Positions 52,656 through 61,200 of a DNA stretch of 64,000 bases are shown piece after piece. The position numbers and the translations under genes were made by a program. Under the pieces are notes generated by a model, which did no database searches, was not told the origin of the DNA, and saw only the letters and a list, made by a program, of their open reading frames with translations. The first letter of the stretch is position 1. Each line of letters begins with the position of its first letter. The stretch comes from Leptothrix cholodnii SP-6 (GTDB lineage: Bacteria > Pseudomonadota > Gammaproteobacteria > Burkholderiales > Burkholderiaceae_C), in assembly GCF_000019785.1 (NCBI RefSeq), contig NC_010524.1, positions 620,001 through 684,000 of the forward strand, read 5' to 3'.

Positions 52656-53578
52656 ACAAGACCCTGAAGATCTACGTCACCGGCCACCGCGGCATGGTCG
52701 GCTCGGCCATCGTGCGCCGGCTCCAGTCGCTGGGTTACAGCAACATCCTCACCCGCACCCACGCCGAACTCGACCTGCTCGACCAGCGCGCGGTGCACGC
52801 CTTCCTGGCCGACGAGAAGCCCGACTACATCTTCATCGCCGCAGCCAAGGTCGGCGGCATCCAGGCCAACAACCTGTACCGCGCCGACTTCCTGTACCAG
52901 AACCTGCTGATCGAGGCCAACCTGATCCACGGCGCGCATCTGGCGGGCGTGCAGCGCCTGATGTTCCTGGGCAGCAGCTGCATCTACCCGCGCGACTGCC
53001 CGCAGCCGATCAAGGAGGACTATCTGCTGACCGGCCCGCTCGAACAGACCAACGAGCCCTACGCCATCGCCAAGATCGCCGGCATCAAGCTGGCCGAAAG
53101 CTACAACCGCCAGTACGGCCGGCAGTACATCAGCGCGATGCCGACCAACCTCTACGGCCCCAACGACAACTACGACCTCGCCAACAGCCACGTGCTGCCG
53201 GCGCTGCTGCGCAAGGCGCACGAAGCCAAGCAGCGCGGTGACGCCGAATACGTGGTCTGGGGCAGCGGCACGCCCAAACGCGAGTTCCTGTACGTCGACG
53301 ACCTGGCCGACGCCTGCGTGCACCTGATGCAAAGCGGCTACGACGGCCCGCTGGTCAACATCGGCACCGGCGAGGACGTGACGATCCGCGAACTCGCCGA
53401 AACCGTGATGCAGATCGTCGGTTTCGAGGGCCGCATCGTCTTTGACGCCAGCAAGCCCGACGGCACGCCGCGCAAGCTGCTGGATGTGAGCCGGCTCAAG
53501 GGGCTGGGCTGGCAAGCCAGGACCGGCCTTCGTGATGGAATCCGTCTCGCCTACGAGGCCGCGCCGTTTCACACTTGA
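52652..53578 (+). CDS. fcl: GDP-L-fucose synthase
   Basis: A 308-residue SDR epimerase-reductase that turns GDP-4-keto-6-deoxymannose into GDP-L-fucose. It shows [15 protein letters not shown] (NADP motif), [31 protein letters not shown] (YxxxK), [12 protein letters not shown] and [14 protein letters not shown]. Its substrate is made by Gmd, encoded 640 bp further on beyond a toxin-antitoxin insertion. Confidence 0.96.
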   Translation: MNKTLKIYVTGHRGMVGSAIVRRLQSLGYSNILTRTHAELDLLDQRAVHAFLADEKPDYIFIAAAKVGGIQANNLYRADFLYQNLLIEANLIHGAHLAGVQRLMFLGSSCIYPRDCPQPIKEDYLLTGPLEQTNEPYAIAKIAGIKLAESYNRQYGRQYISAMPTNLYGPNDNYDLANSHVLPALLRKAHEAKQRGDAEYVVWGSGTPKREFLYVDDLADACVHLMQSGYDGPLVNIGTGEDVTIRELAETVMQIVGFEGRIVFDASKPDGTPRKLLDVSRLKGLGWQARTGLRDGIRLAYEAAPFHT

Positions 53579-53586
53579 AAGCTCAC

Positions 53587-53814
53587 ATGGAAGCACTGCG
53601 TCTGATCCTCACGCCTGTCAAGCGGCAGTTGGTCATTGATCTGCCAGAAGCCCTGTCGCATGGTGAATGCGAGGTGATCATCCTGCCCGTCAGCCAGACT
53701 GACCGGCCACAGCTACAGCGACGCAAGCCTTCGGAGCGGCTTCAAGGCACCCGCGTTTCGGGCGACCTGCTCATCCCCGTGGTATCCGACGACGCCTGGG
53801 ATGCCCTCCAATGA
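53587..53814 (+). CDS. Antitoxin of a VapBC-like pair
   Basis: A 75-residue protein that starts MEALRLILTPVKRQLVIDLP and ends GDLLIPVVSDDAWDAL. The N-terminal part reads like a short DNA-binding beta domain, and the C-terminal tail is of the type that wraps a PIN toxin. It overlaps the toxin ORF by 4 bp (ATGA) and begins 8 bp after fcl. A TTG at 53575 would add four residues. The antitoxin assignment rests mainly on this coupling and size. Confidence 0.7.
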   Translation: MEALRLILTPVKRQLVIDLPEALSHGECEVIILPVSQTDRPQLQRRKPSERLQGTRVSGDLLIPVVSDDAWDALQ

Positions 53815-54205
53815 TCTTGCTCGACACCCATGTCTGGGTGCGTTGGCTCGTGCCGGGGGATCAGCCTTTGCCACGGGCCTTGTCCGATCTGATCGACCTC
53901 GAGGACGACGTTTGCGTGAGTGCGATTTCGCATTGGGAGATTGCCTACCTGCAAAAGAGAGGACGACTCAGTCTTCCGCTGGACATTCAGGATTGGCTCC
54001 GTGAAGCCACCGTCGGATCAGACATACGCACGCTTGATCTCACCCCGGTATCGCAGTCAGGTCCGCCGCCTTGACCGATGTCCACCGTGACCCTGCCGAT
54101 CGATTCATCATTGCCACCGCGCTCGAAACCCACTGTCGCTTGCTGAGCTTGGATCAGCAATTTCATCTCTACCCTGAACTCGCCGGCTTGTTGACCGCAG
54201 CCTGA
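53811..54205 (+). pseudogene. PIN-domain toxin (VapC-like), frameshifted
   Basis: The first frame (53811-54074) starts MILLDTHVWVRWLVPGD, has the catalytic Asp and ISHWEIA Glu of PIN ribonucleases, and then loses homology after DIRTLDLTP. From about 54049 the missing C-terminal half continues in another frame: IAVRSAALTDVHRDPADRFI, then IATALETHCRLLSLDQQF, to a TGA at 54203. Adding one G at the CCCCGG run (54043-54048) would restore a normal protein of about 131 residues. It is a real mutation, a sequencing error, or, less likely, programmed slippage. Confidence 0.8.
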
Positions 54206-54215
54206 GAAGCACACC

Positions 54216-55340
54216 ATGACCACCCCTCAAAAAGTCGCCCTCATCACCGGCGTCACTGGCCAAGACGGCGCCTACCTCGCCGAGTTCCTGCTCAAAAAGG
54301 GCTACCAGGTGCACGGCATCAAGCGCCGCAGCAGCCTGTTCAACACCGACCGCATCGATCATCTGTACCAGGATCCGCACGTCGAGCAGCGCAATTTCAC
54401 GCTGCACTACGGTGACCTGACCGACTCGACCAGCCTGGTGCGCATCGTCCAGCTGGTGCAGCCCGACGAGATCTACAACCTGGCCGCCCAGAGCCACGTC
54501 GCCGTCTCGTTCGAGGAGCCCGAATACACCGCCAACGCCGACGGCATCGGCGCGCTGCGCCTGCTCGAAGCCATCCGCATCTGCGGCCTGGAAAAGAAGA
54601 CCCGTTTCTACCAGGCGTCCACCAGCGAGCTCTACGGCCTGGTGCAGGAAACCCCGCAGAAGGAAACCACCCCCTTCTACCCGCGCAGCCCCTACGCGGT
54701 GGCCAAGATGTACGCCTACTGGATCACGGTCAACTACCGCGAGGCCTACGGCATCTATGCCTGCAACGGCGTGCTGTTCAACCACGAAAGCCCGATCCGC
54801 GGCGAGACCTTCGTCACCCGCAAGATCACGCGTGCGGTCGCCCGCATCGCGCTGGGCCTGCAGGACTGCCTGTACCTGGGCAACATGAGCGCGCTGCGCG
54901 ACTGGGGCCATGCGCGCGATTACGTCGAGATGCAGTGGCTGATGCTGCAACAGCAGAGCGCCGAAGACTTCGTCATCGCCACCGGCGTGCAGTACAGCGT
55001 GCGCCAGTTCGTCGAGAAGGCGGCTGCCGAACTAGGCATCACGATCGCCTTCGAAGGCGAGGGCGAGCAGGAGTTCGGCTACGTGTCGGCCGTCACCGGC
55101 AAGCAGGCCAAGTGCAAGGTGGGCGATGTGGTCGTCAAGGTCGACCCGCGCTACTACCGCCCGACCGAAGTCGAGACCTTGCTCGGCGACCCGACCAAGG
55201 CCAAGGTCAAGCTCGGCTGGACGCCGCGCACCACCTTCGACGAACTCGTCAAGGAAATGATCGAGGCCGACTACACCAGCGCGCGCAAGGACAGCCTGGT
55301 CAAGATGGCCGGTTTCCAGGCCTTCGATCACCACGAGTGA
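54216..55340 (+). CDS. gmd: GDP-mannose 4,6-dehydratase
   Basis: A 374-residue extended SDR that makes GDP-4-keto-6-deoxymannose, the Fcl substrate. It shows [77 protein letters not shown] (YxxxK) and [19 protein letters not shown]. With manC and fcl it completes GDP-mannose to GDP-fucose synthesis. Confidence 0.97.
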   Translation: MTTPQKVALITGVTGQDGAYLAEFLLKKGYQVHGIKRRSSLFNTDRIDHLYQDPHVEQRNFTLHYGDLTDSTSLVRIVQLVQPDEIYNLAAQSHVAVSFEEPEYTANADGIGALRLLEAIRICGLEKKTRFYQASTSELYGLVQETPQKETTPFYPRSPYAVAKMYAYWITVNYREAYGIYACNGVLFNHESPIRGETFVTRKITRAVARIALGLQDCLYLGNMSALRDWGHARDYVEMQWLMLQQQSAEDFVIATGVQYSVRQFVEKAAAELGITIAFEGEGEQEFGYVSAVTGKQAKCKVGDVVVKVDPRYYRPTEVETLLGDPTKAKVKLGWTPRTTFDELVKEMIEADYTSARKDSLVKMAGFQAFDHHE

Positions 55341-55374
55341 ATCGGGCGGGCGTAGTGCCCGCCTTCGACGCGCT

Positions 55375-55971
55375 TCAGGCCGGCGGCTCTTCGGCGGCCG
55401 GCAGCACGTCTTCGTAGATGCTGGCCACGCTCAGGGTCTGGCCCAGGCTGGTCAATTCGATCGCGTCTGCCTCGCCAGCCGGATACAGCACCCAGTGGCC
55501 ATCGTCGTTGCGGCGGAACAGGTCCACCTGCATGCGGTCCTGCTCGACAAACAGCACTTCCTGCAAGCTCGCCAGGCTGCGATACAACTCGAACTTGCGC
55601 CCGCGGTCGTAAGCGCCGGTGCTGTTGCTGATCACTTCGACCACCAGTGTCGGATGACGCTTGGCGAGATCCGCTTCGGTGCTGCGGTCACGTGGGTCGC
55701 AGGTGACGAACACGTCGGGGTAGACCACGGCGTCGGCGGTTTCGATGTACACCTTCATGTCGGACATGAAAGTGCGGCATGGCGTGCCGCGCAACGAATT
55801 TCTCAGTGCCACATACAGATTGCCGGCGATCCGGTTGTGCGCATCGCGCGCCCCGGTCATGGCGAACACCTCACCGTCGACCCATTCGTGGCGATCGTGC
55901 TGCTCGGCCTCCCAGGCCAGGAAACCGGCCAGATCGAATCGGCTGGCCACTTGCGCATGTCCCATCTGCAA
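55375..55971 (-). CDS. Uma2-family (DUF820) nuclease-like protein
   Basis: A 198-residue protein of the Uma2/DUF820 family, a PD-(D/E)xK-fold group of mostly unknown function that is abundant in cyanobacteria. The fold residues are visible as EWVDGEVFAMTGA, VVYPDVFVTCD (Asp), LVVEVISNST (Glu) and DRGRKFELY (Lys). An in-frame Met at 55965 is an alternative start. It stands alone and antisense to the surrounding sugar genes; a role in the polysaccharide cluster is not evident. Confidence 0.85.
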   Translation of the reverse strand: MQMGHAQVASRFDLAGFLAWEAEQHDRHEWVDGEVFAMTGARDAHNRIAGNLYVALRNSLRGTPCRTFMSDMKVYIETADAVVYPDVFVTCDPRDRSTEADLAKRHPTLVVEVISNSTGAYDRGRKFELYRSLASLQEVLFVEQDRMQVDLFRRNDDGHWVLYPAGEADAIELTSLGQTLSVASIYEDVLPAAEEPPA

Positions 55972-56060
55972 TCTCCGGCGAATGTTCGGTATCGCGTGAT
56001 TCGGGATGCTATCGCGGCGCGGACAATGCGCGCTGATTTTCCAGCCGGAGTCACACAGCC

Positions 56061-57287
56061 TTGAAGGCGCTCTTCATCCACCAGAATTTCCCGGGGCAGT
56101 TTCGCCATCTGGTCGATCATCTGGCACGCCAGGGCGGCCACCAGCTGGTCTGCATCGGCCAACGTGACGGCGCGCCGCTGCCGAACACCACCTACGTGCG
56201 CTACCGGCCCAAGCGCGCGCCCGGCCCGGCGACCCATCCCTATCTGATCGGCATGGAGTCCGCGGTGCTCGCCGGCCAGGCGGTGCTCGAAACCCTGCTG
56301 CAGCTGCGCCAGCAAGGCTTCGTGCCCGACGTCGTGATCGCCCACCCCAGCTGGGGCGAGACGCTCTACGTGCGCGAGGCCTATCCCGCCGCCCGGCTGA
56401 TCCATTTCTGCGAGTTCTACTACCACACCGAGGGTGCGGACGTCGGCTTCGACCCGGCTTTCCCGCTCACGCTCGATCAGCGCGCCCGGCTGCGCACCCG
56501 CAACGCCTTGCACCTGCTCAACCTCGAGAACTGCGACGTTGCCGTCTCGCCCACCCACTGGCAGAAATCGGTGCACCCGCTGGCCTACCAGCCGCGCATC
56601 GAGGTGATCCACGAAGGTGTCGACACCCGCGCGGCACGCCCCGACCCGCTCGCCACCTTCGAGCTGCCCGACGGCCGCGTGCTGCGCGCCGGTGACCCGG
56701 TGGTGACTTATGTGGCGCGCAACCTCGAGCCCTATCGCGGCTTCCCGCAGTTCATGCAGGCGCTGGCGCAACTGCAGGCCCAGCGCCCCGACGTGCAGGC
56801 GCTGATCATCGGTGCCGACGGCGTCAGCTACGGCAACCCGCCCGCCGACGCGCCCAACTGGCGCGAGAAGCTGCTGCGCGAACTGCCGCTCGACGCCAGC
56901 CGCACGCACTTTCTCGGCACCTTGCCGCACGCGCGTTACCTGCAGGCGCTGCAGGTGTCGGCCGCGCATGTCTACCTCACGGTGCCGTTCGTGCTGTCGT
57001 GGTCGCTGCTCGAAGCGCTGGCCAGCGGCTGCCTGGTGATCGCTTCCGACACCGCGCCGGTGCGCGAGGTCATCCAGCACGGCCGCCAGGGCCTGCTGGT
57101 CGATTTCTTCGACGTCGCTGCGCTGACGCAGCACCTGCTCGCAGCGGTCGACCAGTCCGCCGCGTTCACCGCCCTGCGCCAAGCCGGGCCGGCCCACGTG
57201 GCTGCGCGATACAGCGTCGACGCCGGCTGTGCCCAGTGGCTGGCGCTGCTGCAGCGTGTCACGCAGGATTTCAGGTTCCAGCGCTGA
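56061..57287 (+). CDS. GT4-family glycosyltransferase
   Basis: A 408-residue GT-B glycosyltransferase. The N-terminal domain begins MKALFIHQNFPGQFRHLV, with HPSWGETLYVREAYP and HFCEFYYHTEGADVGF. The C-terminal donor domain has VTYVARNLEPYRGFPQFMQA and the ExxxxxE-like SLLEALASGCLVIASD. The start is TTG at 56061 with GGAG about 10 nt upstream. Sugar donor and acceptor are unknown; its place after rfb, manC, fcl and gmd suggests exopolysaccharide assembly. Confidence 0.88.
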   Translation: MKALFIHQNFPGQFRHLVDHLARQGGHQLVCIGQRDGAPLPNTTYVRYRPKRAPGPATHPYLIGMESAVLAGQAVLETLLQLRQQGFVPDVVIAHPSWGETLYVREAYPAARLIHFCEFYYHTEGADVGFDPAFPLTLDQRARLRTRNALHLLNLENCDVAVSPTHWQKSVHPLAYQPRIEVIHEGVDTRAARPDPLATFELPDGRVLRAGDPVVTYVARNLEPYRGFPQFMQALAQLQAQRPDVQALIIGADGVSYGNPPADAPNWREKLLRELPLDASRTHFLGTLPHARYLQALQVSAAHVYLTVPFVLSWSLLEALASGCLVIASDTAPVREVIQHGRQGLLVDFFDVAALTQHLLAAVDQSAAFTALRQAGPAHVAARYSVDAGCAQWLALLQRVTQDFRFQR

Positions 57288-57322
57288 GCGAACGTTCCAT
57301 CGCCGGAAGGAGGCGATCGAGC

Positions 57323-57703
57323 TCAGGACTGCAGCGCTGGACGGTAGGCCCGATCCAACTCGGCGGCCACCGCCTCAAGCCGTTTGTCCAAGGTCCAGAT
57401 CCGGGTCTGGTCCTTGAGCAGTGCGGAGGCCAGCAGGCTGACGTCGACGAAACCACACCCGCGGCCGAAGAGCGCTCGGCGCTCAATCAGGGCCCGCAGT
57501 TCGTCGGGCGCCGCGACCGGCACGCTTTCAAGCTCAGCCAGCATCTCGATGATGGATTGCCAGCCAGGGGGTGTCCCGCAAGCGATTTCCACCACGACGT
57601 ACGGGTGGCACACGACCAGGCCTGCTTCAAGCAGCGCCACGAGCCGCTCGTTGCGCTGCTTGAAGTGCCCGACCCATACGGAGGTGTCGACGAGCACGTT
57701 CAT
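57323..57703 (-). CDS. vapC: PIN-domain toxin VapC
   Basis: A 126-residue PIN ribonuclease, apparently intact. The acidic residues are Asp in VLVDTSVWVGHF, Glu in VVVEIACG, Asp in GCGFVDVSLLASALL and Asp in WTLDKRLE. Toxins of this class usually cut initiator tRNA or rRNA. It overlaps the antitoxin gene by 4 bp (ATGA). Confidence 0.9.
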   Translation of the reverse strand: MNVLVDTSVWVGHFKQRNERLVALLEAGLVVCHPYVVVEIACGTPPGWQSIIEMLAELESVPVAAPDELRALIERRALFGRGCGFVDVSLLASALLKDQTRIWTLDKRLEAVAAELDRAYRPALQS

Positions 57704-57906
57704 GAGGTCGGTGTTTCGTCGCGCCGGCGCGGAGCAAGGTCGATGTCCGGGGCCTGGCCACCCAGGGCTGCCAGGCGCCGAGCGGTCTGCTGCTGGATGA
57801 AGGCCTTGACGCACTCCTTCAGCAACTCGGACTTCTCGATCCCGGGCGCTGCCAGCGAAACAGCCTTGGCAAAGAGTTCGTCATCAATCGTGAGTGTGGT
57901 CCGCAT
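57700..57906 (-). CDS. vapB: Ribbon-helix-helix antitoxin VapB
   Basis: A 68-residue antitoxin. MRTTLTIDDELFAKAVSLA is the usual start of RHH VapB proteins, followed by helices (EKSELLKECVKAFIQQQTARR) and a basic tail that should bind VapC. The direct repeats just upstream of its ATG fit autorepression. Confidence 0.9.
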   Translation of the reverse strand: MRTTLTIDDELFAKAVSLAAPGIEKSELLKECVKAFIQQQTARRLAALGGQAPDIDLAPRRRDETPTS

Positions 57907-57918
57907 GGATCGTCTGGT

Positions 57919-57946
57919 GCATCAACATGCGCATCAGTCTGCATCA
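57919..57946 (-). promoter_or_regulatory. Direct-repeat operator of vapBC
   Basis: GCATCA occurs three times (57919, 57931 and 57941), at 12- and 10-bp spacing, starting 13 bp upstream of the vapB ATG. Tandem short repeats of this spacing are typical RHH repressor sites, so binding by VapB or VapBC is inferred. Confidence 0.5.
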
Positions 57947-58224
57947 ACCAGTGTGCCAAGACAAGCGCGTCAGGCTCGGGGGCATCGGGGCGCGCCATCC
58001 GATGGGCTGAACAGAACATGAAGGCTCTTCCCTGGCCGTGATGCGCCGACAACACGCGCACGCCCGGCGCAGTGAGCATTGCCCGGTTCACCCACCACGC
58101 ACTGCAAACGCCCGAACCACGGGATTGTTGTGCCCTGTTCGCTGCGGTCTAGTGGCGGGTGAAACATCCATCAGACAAGCCCGCGCGATGCGGGCGTTTT
58201 ATTGCGCATAGGGACACCACCAGC
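57947..58224. other. Intergenic region before the RTX gene
   Basis: About 280 bp between vapB (minus) and the RTX gene (plus). TTGTTG at 58125-58130 and TCTAGT at 58148-58153 are 17 bp apart and form a plausible plus-strand promoter. The terminator-like hairpin at 58179-58203 follows at once. The rest shows nothing I can name. Confidence 0.5.
58179..58203 (+). terminator. Terminator-like hairpin in RTX leader
   Basis: GCCCGC pairs with GCGGGC around a GCGAT loop, followed by GTTTTATT. It lies about 20 nt after the likely transcription start and 21 nt before the RTX start codon, so it may attenuate that gene. Confidence 0.7.
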
Positions 58225-61200
58225 ATGGCCACGTACATCAGCGTCGACGACATCGTTTACAGCGAAGGTGACTCGCAAGCGGTCTTCACCCTCCGGCTGA
58301 GTGGCGATGCCGCCACCACTGCGATCGACGTCAATTTCTCGACCACCGACGGCACCGCGCTCGACGCCACCGACTTCGACCACGTGACGGGCATCGTCAC
58401 GATCCCGGTCGGCGATACGAGTGCGACGATCAGCGTGCCGATCACGGACGATGCCACGCTTGAAACCATCGAAGGCATCCTGCTCCAACTCTCCACCACC
58501 ACGCCGGGCGCGGTGCTCACCCGCGGCACCGTCACGGGGCTGATCGTCGACAACGACATGCCTGCCGGCGTGCCCAACGTGAGCGCAGGCGATGTGGTGG
58601 TCGATGAAACCGACGGCATCGCCACGGTCTACATCACGCTCGACAAGCCCTCCGACGTCGACGTCACCGTCCACTACCAGACCCAGGCAGCCACAGCAGC
58701 GCCCGGCCTTCTGGACACCGAGGGCGACTACGTCACCGACAGCGACAGCATCACCATCCCGGCCGGCCAGACCGTCGCCAGCGTCGACGTGCTGATCAAC
58801 AACGACGCCCTCGCCGAAGGCCGCGAGGTGTTCGCCCTGGCGTTGACCGGCGCCGTCAATGCCGTCATCACCGACCCGCGTGCCCACGTCGTCATCCAGT
58901 ACAACGACGCCGCCGCCGTGCCCACCCCGGTGGTCAGCGTGCAGGGCGGCACGATGGTGGAAAACCAGGGCTACGTCGACTTTCTCGTCACCCTGAGCGC
59001 ACCCGGCAGCGCCGAGGCCCGCGTCAACTACAACACCGGCGACGGCACCGCGCTGGACGGCGTCGATTACGAGAGCGTCACCGGCACCCTGGTGTTCGCC
59101 CCCGGTGAAACATCGAAGACCGTGCGCGTGCTGGTGGCCGACAACGCCGTCATCGACGGGACCCGCACCTTCAGCCTCGGCCTCAGCGGCATGAGCGGCC
59201 TGGTCAGTGGTGTGCTCACGGCGCAGGGCGTGATCCTCGACAACGAATCGCTCACGCCGCCCACCGTGCTGGCGCCGGTGCTGATCAACGCCAATGCGGG
59301 TGCCACCGGCAACATCCTGGGCGGCACGGGCTACAACGACAGCCTGACCGGCGGCGCCGGTGACGACGTGCTCGACGGCCGAGCACTCGACGACACCATG
59401 AAGGGCGGCGCCGGCAACGACACCTACATCGCCGAAGAAAGCGGCGGCCAGATCACCGAAGAAGCGGCCAGCGGCAACGACACCATCATCAGTTACCTGT
59501 CCAACTACACCCTCTCGTCCACCATCGAGAACCTGGTGCTCGGCGGGGTGGCCAACATCAGCGGCACCGGCAGTGCCGAGGCCAACACGTTGACCGGCAA
59601 TACCGGCAACAACACCCTGAACGGCGCGGGTGGCAACGACACGATCTACGGGGGTGCGGGCAATGACAGCCTGACGGGTGGCACGGGCACCGACAGCCTG
59701 CTGGGTGGCGCGGGGGACGACACGTACACCTACGACAGCGGCGACGTGATCGTGGAGGGGCTGAACGAAGGTAACGACACGATCCTGAGCGCCGTGAGCC
59801 TGACGTTGGCGGTGGCGAATGTCGAGGGCATCACGTTGACGGGGGCGGACAACGTCAATGCGACGGGCGACGGGTTGGCGAATACGTTGACCGGGAACAC
59901 GGGCAACAATGTGATGGATGGGGGTGTGGGAGCCGATAGCCTGGCTGGTGGGCAAGGCGATGACACCTATGTGGTCGACAACGCGGGAGACGTGATCACC
60001 GAGGGGGCGGGCGCCGGAACGGATACCGTTCAGGCGAGCATCACGTACTCACTGGCAGGGCTTGCCAACGTCGAGAACATCACGCTGACGGGCAGTGCAG
60101 CGATCAACGCCACGGGCAACGCGCTGGCCAACCGTGTGATCGGCAACGCTGGCGCGAACCGTCTGGTGGGCGATGCTGGCAACGACACCCTGGGCGGTGG
60201 GGCGGGCAACGACACCATGGTGGGCGGGCTGGGTGACGACGTCTACTACGTTGATGCAGCCGGGGATGTGGTCACGGAAGTCGCAGGCCAAGGCACCGAC
60301 ACTGTGTATTCGAACGTCAGCTACACGCTGAGTTCGGAAGTCGAGTCTCTGGTGCTGACCGGCTCGGCTGGGTTGAGCGGGACGGGCAATGACTCGGCGA
60401 ACCTGCTGGCGGGCAATGCGGGCGCGAACAATCTGACCGGTGGCCTGGGTAACGACACGCTCAACGGGGGGGCAGGTACCGATAGCCTGGCTGGTGGGCA
60501 AGGCGATGACACCTATGTGGTCGACAACGCGGGAGACGTGATCACCGAGGGGGCGGGTGCCGGAACGGATACCGTTCAGGCGAGCATCACGTACTCACTG
60601 GCAGGGCTTGCCAACGTCGAGAACATCACGCTGACGGGCAGTGCAGCGATCAACGCCACGGGCAACGCGCTGGCCAACCGTGTGATCGGCAACGCTGGCG
60701 CGAACCGTCTGGTGGGCGATGCTGGCAACGACACCCTGGGCGGTGGGGCGGGCAACGACACCATGGTGGGCGGGCTGGGTGACGACGTCTACTACGTTGA
60801 TGCAGCCGGGGATGTGGTCACGGAAGTCGCAGGCCAAGGCACCGACACGGTGTATTCGAACGTCAGCTACACGCTGAGTTCGGAAGTCGAGTCTCTGGTG
60901 CTGACCGGCTCGGCTGGGTTGAGCGGGACGGGCAATGACTCGGCGAACCTGCTGGCGGGCAATGCGGGCGCGAACAATCTGACCGGTGGCCTGGGTAACG
61001 ACACGCTCAACGGGGGGGCAGGTACCGATAGCCTGGCTGGTGGGCAAGGCGATGACACCTATGTGGTCGACAACGCGGGAGACGTGATCACCGAGGGGGC
61101 GGGCGCCGGAACGGATACCGTTCAGGCGAGCATCACGTACTCACTGGCAGGGCTTGCCAACGTCGAGAACATCACGCTGACGGGCAGTGCAGCGATCAAC

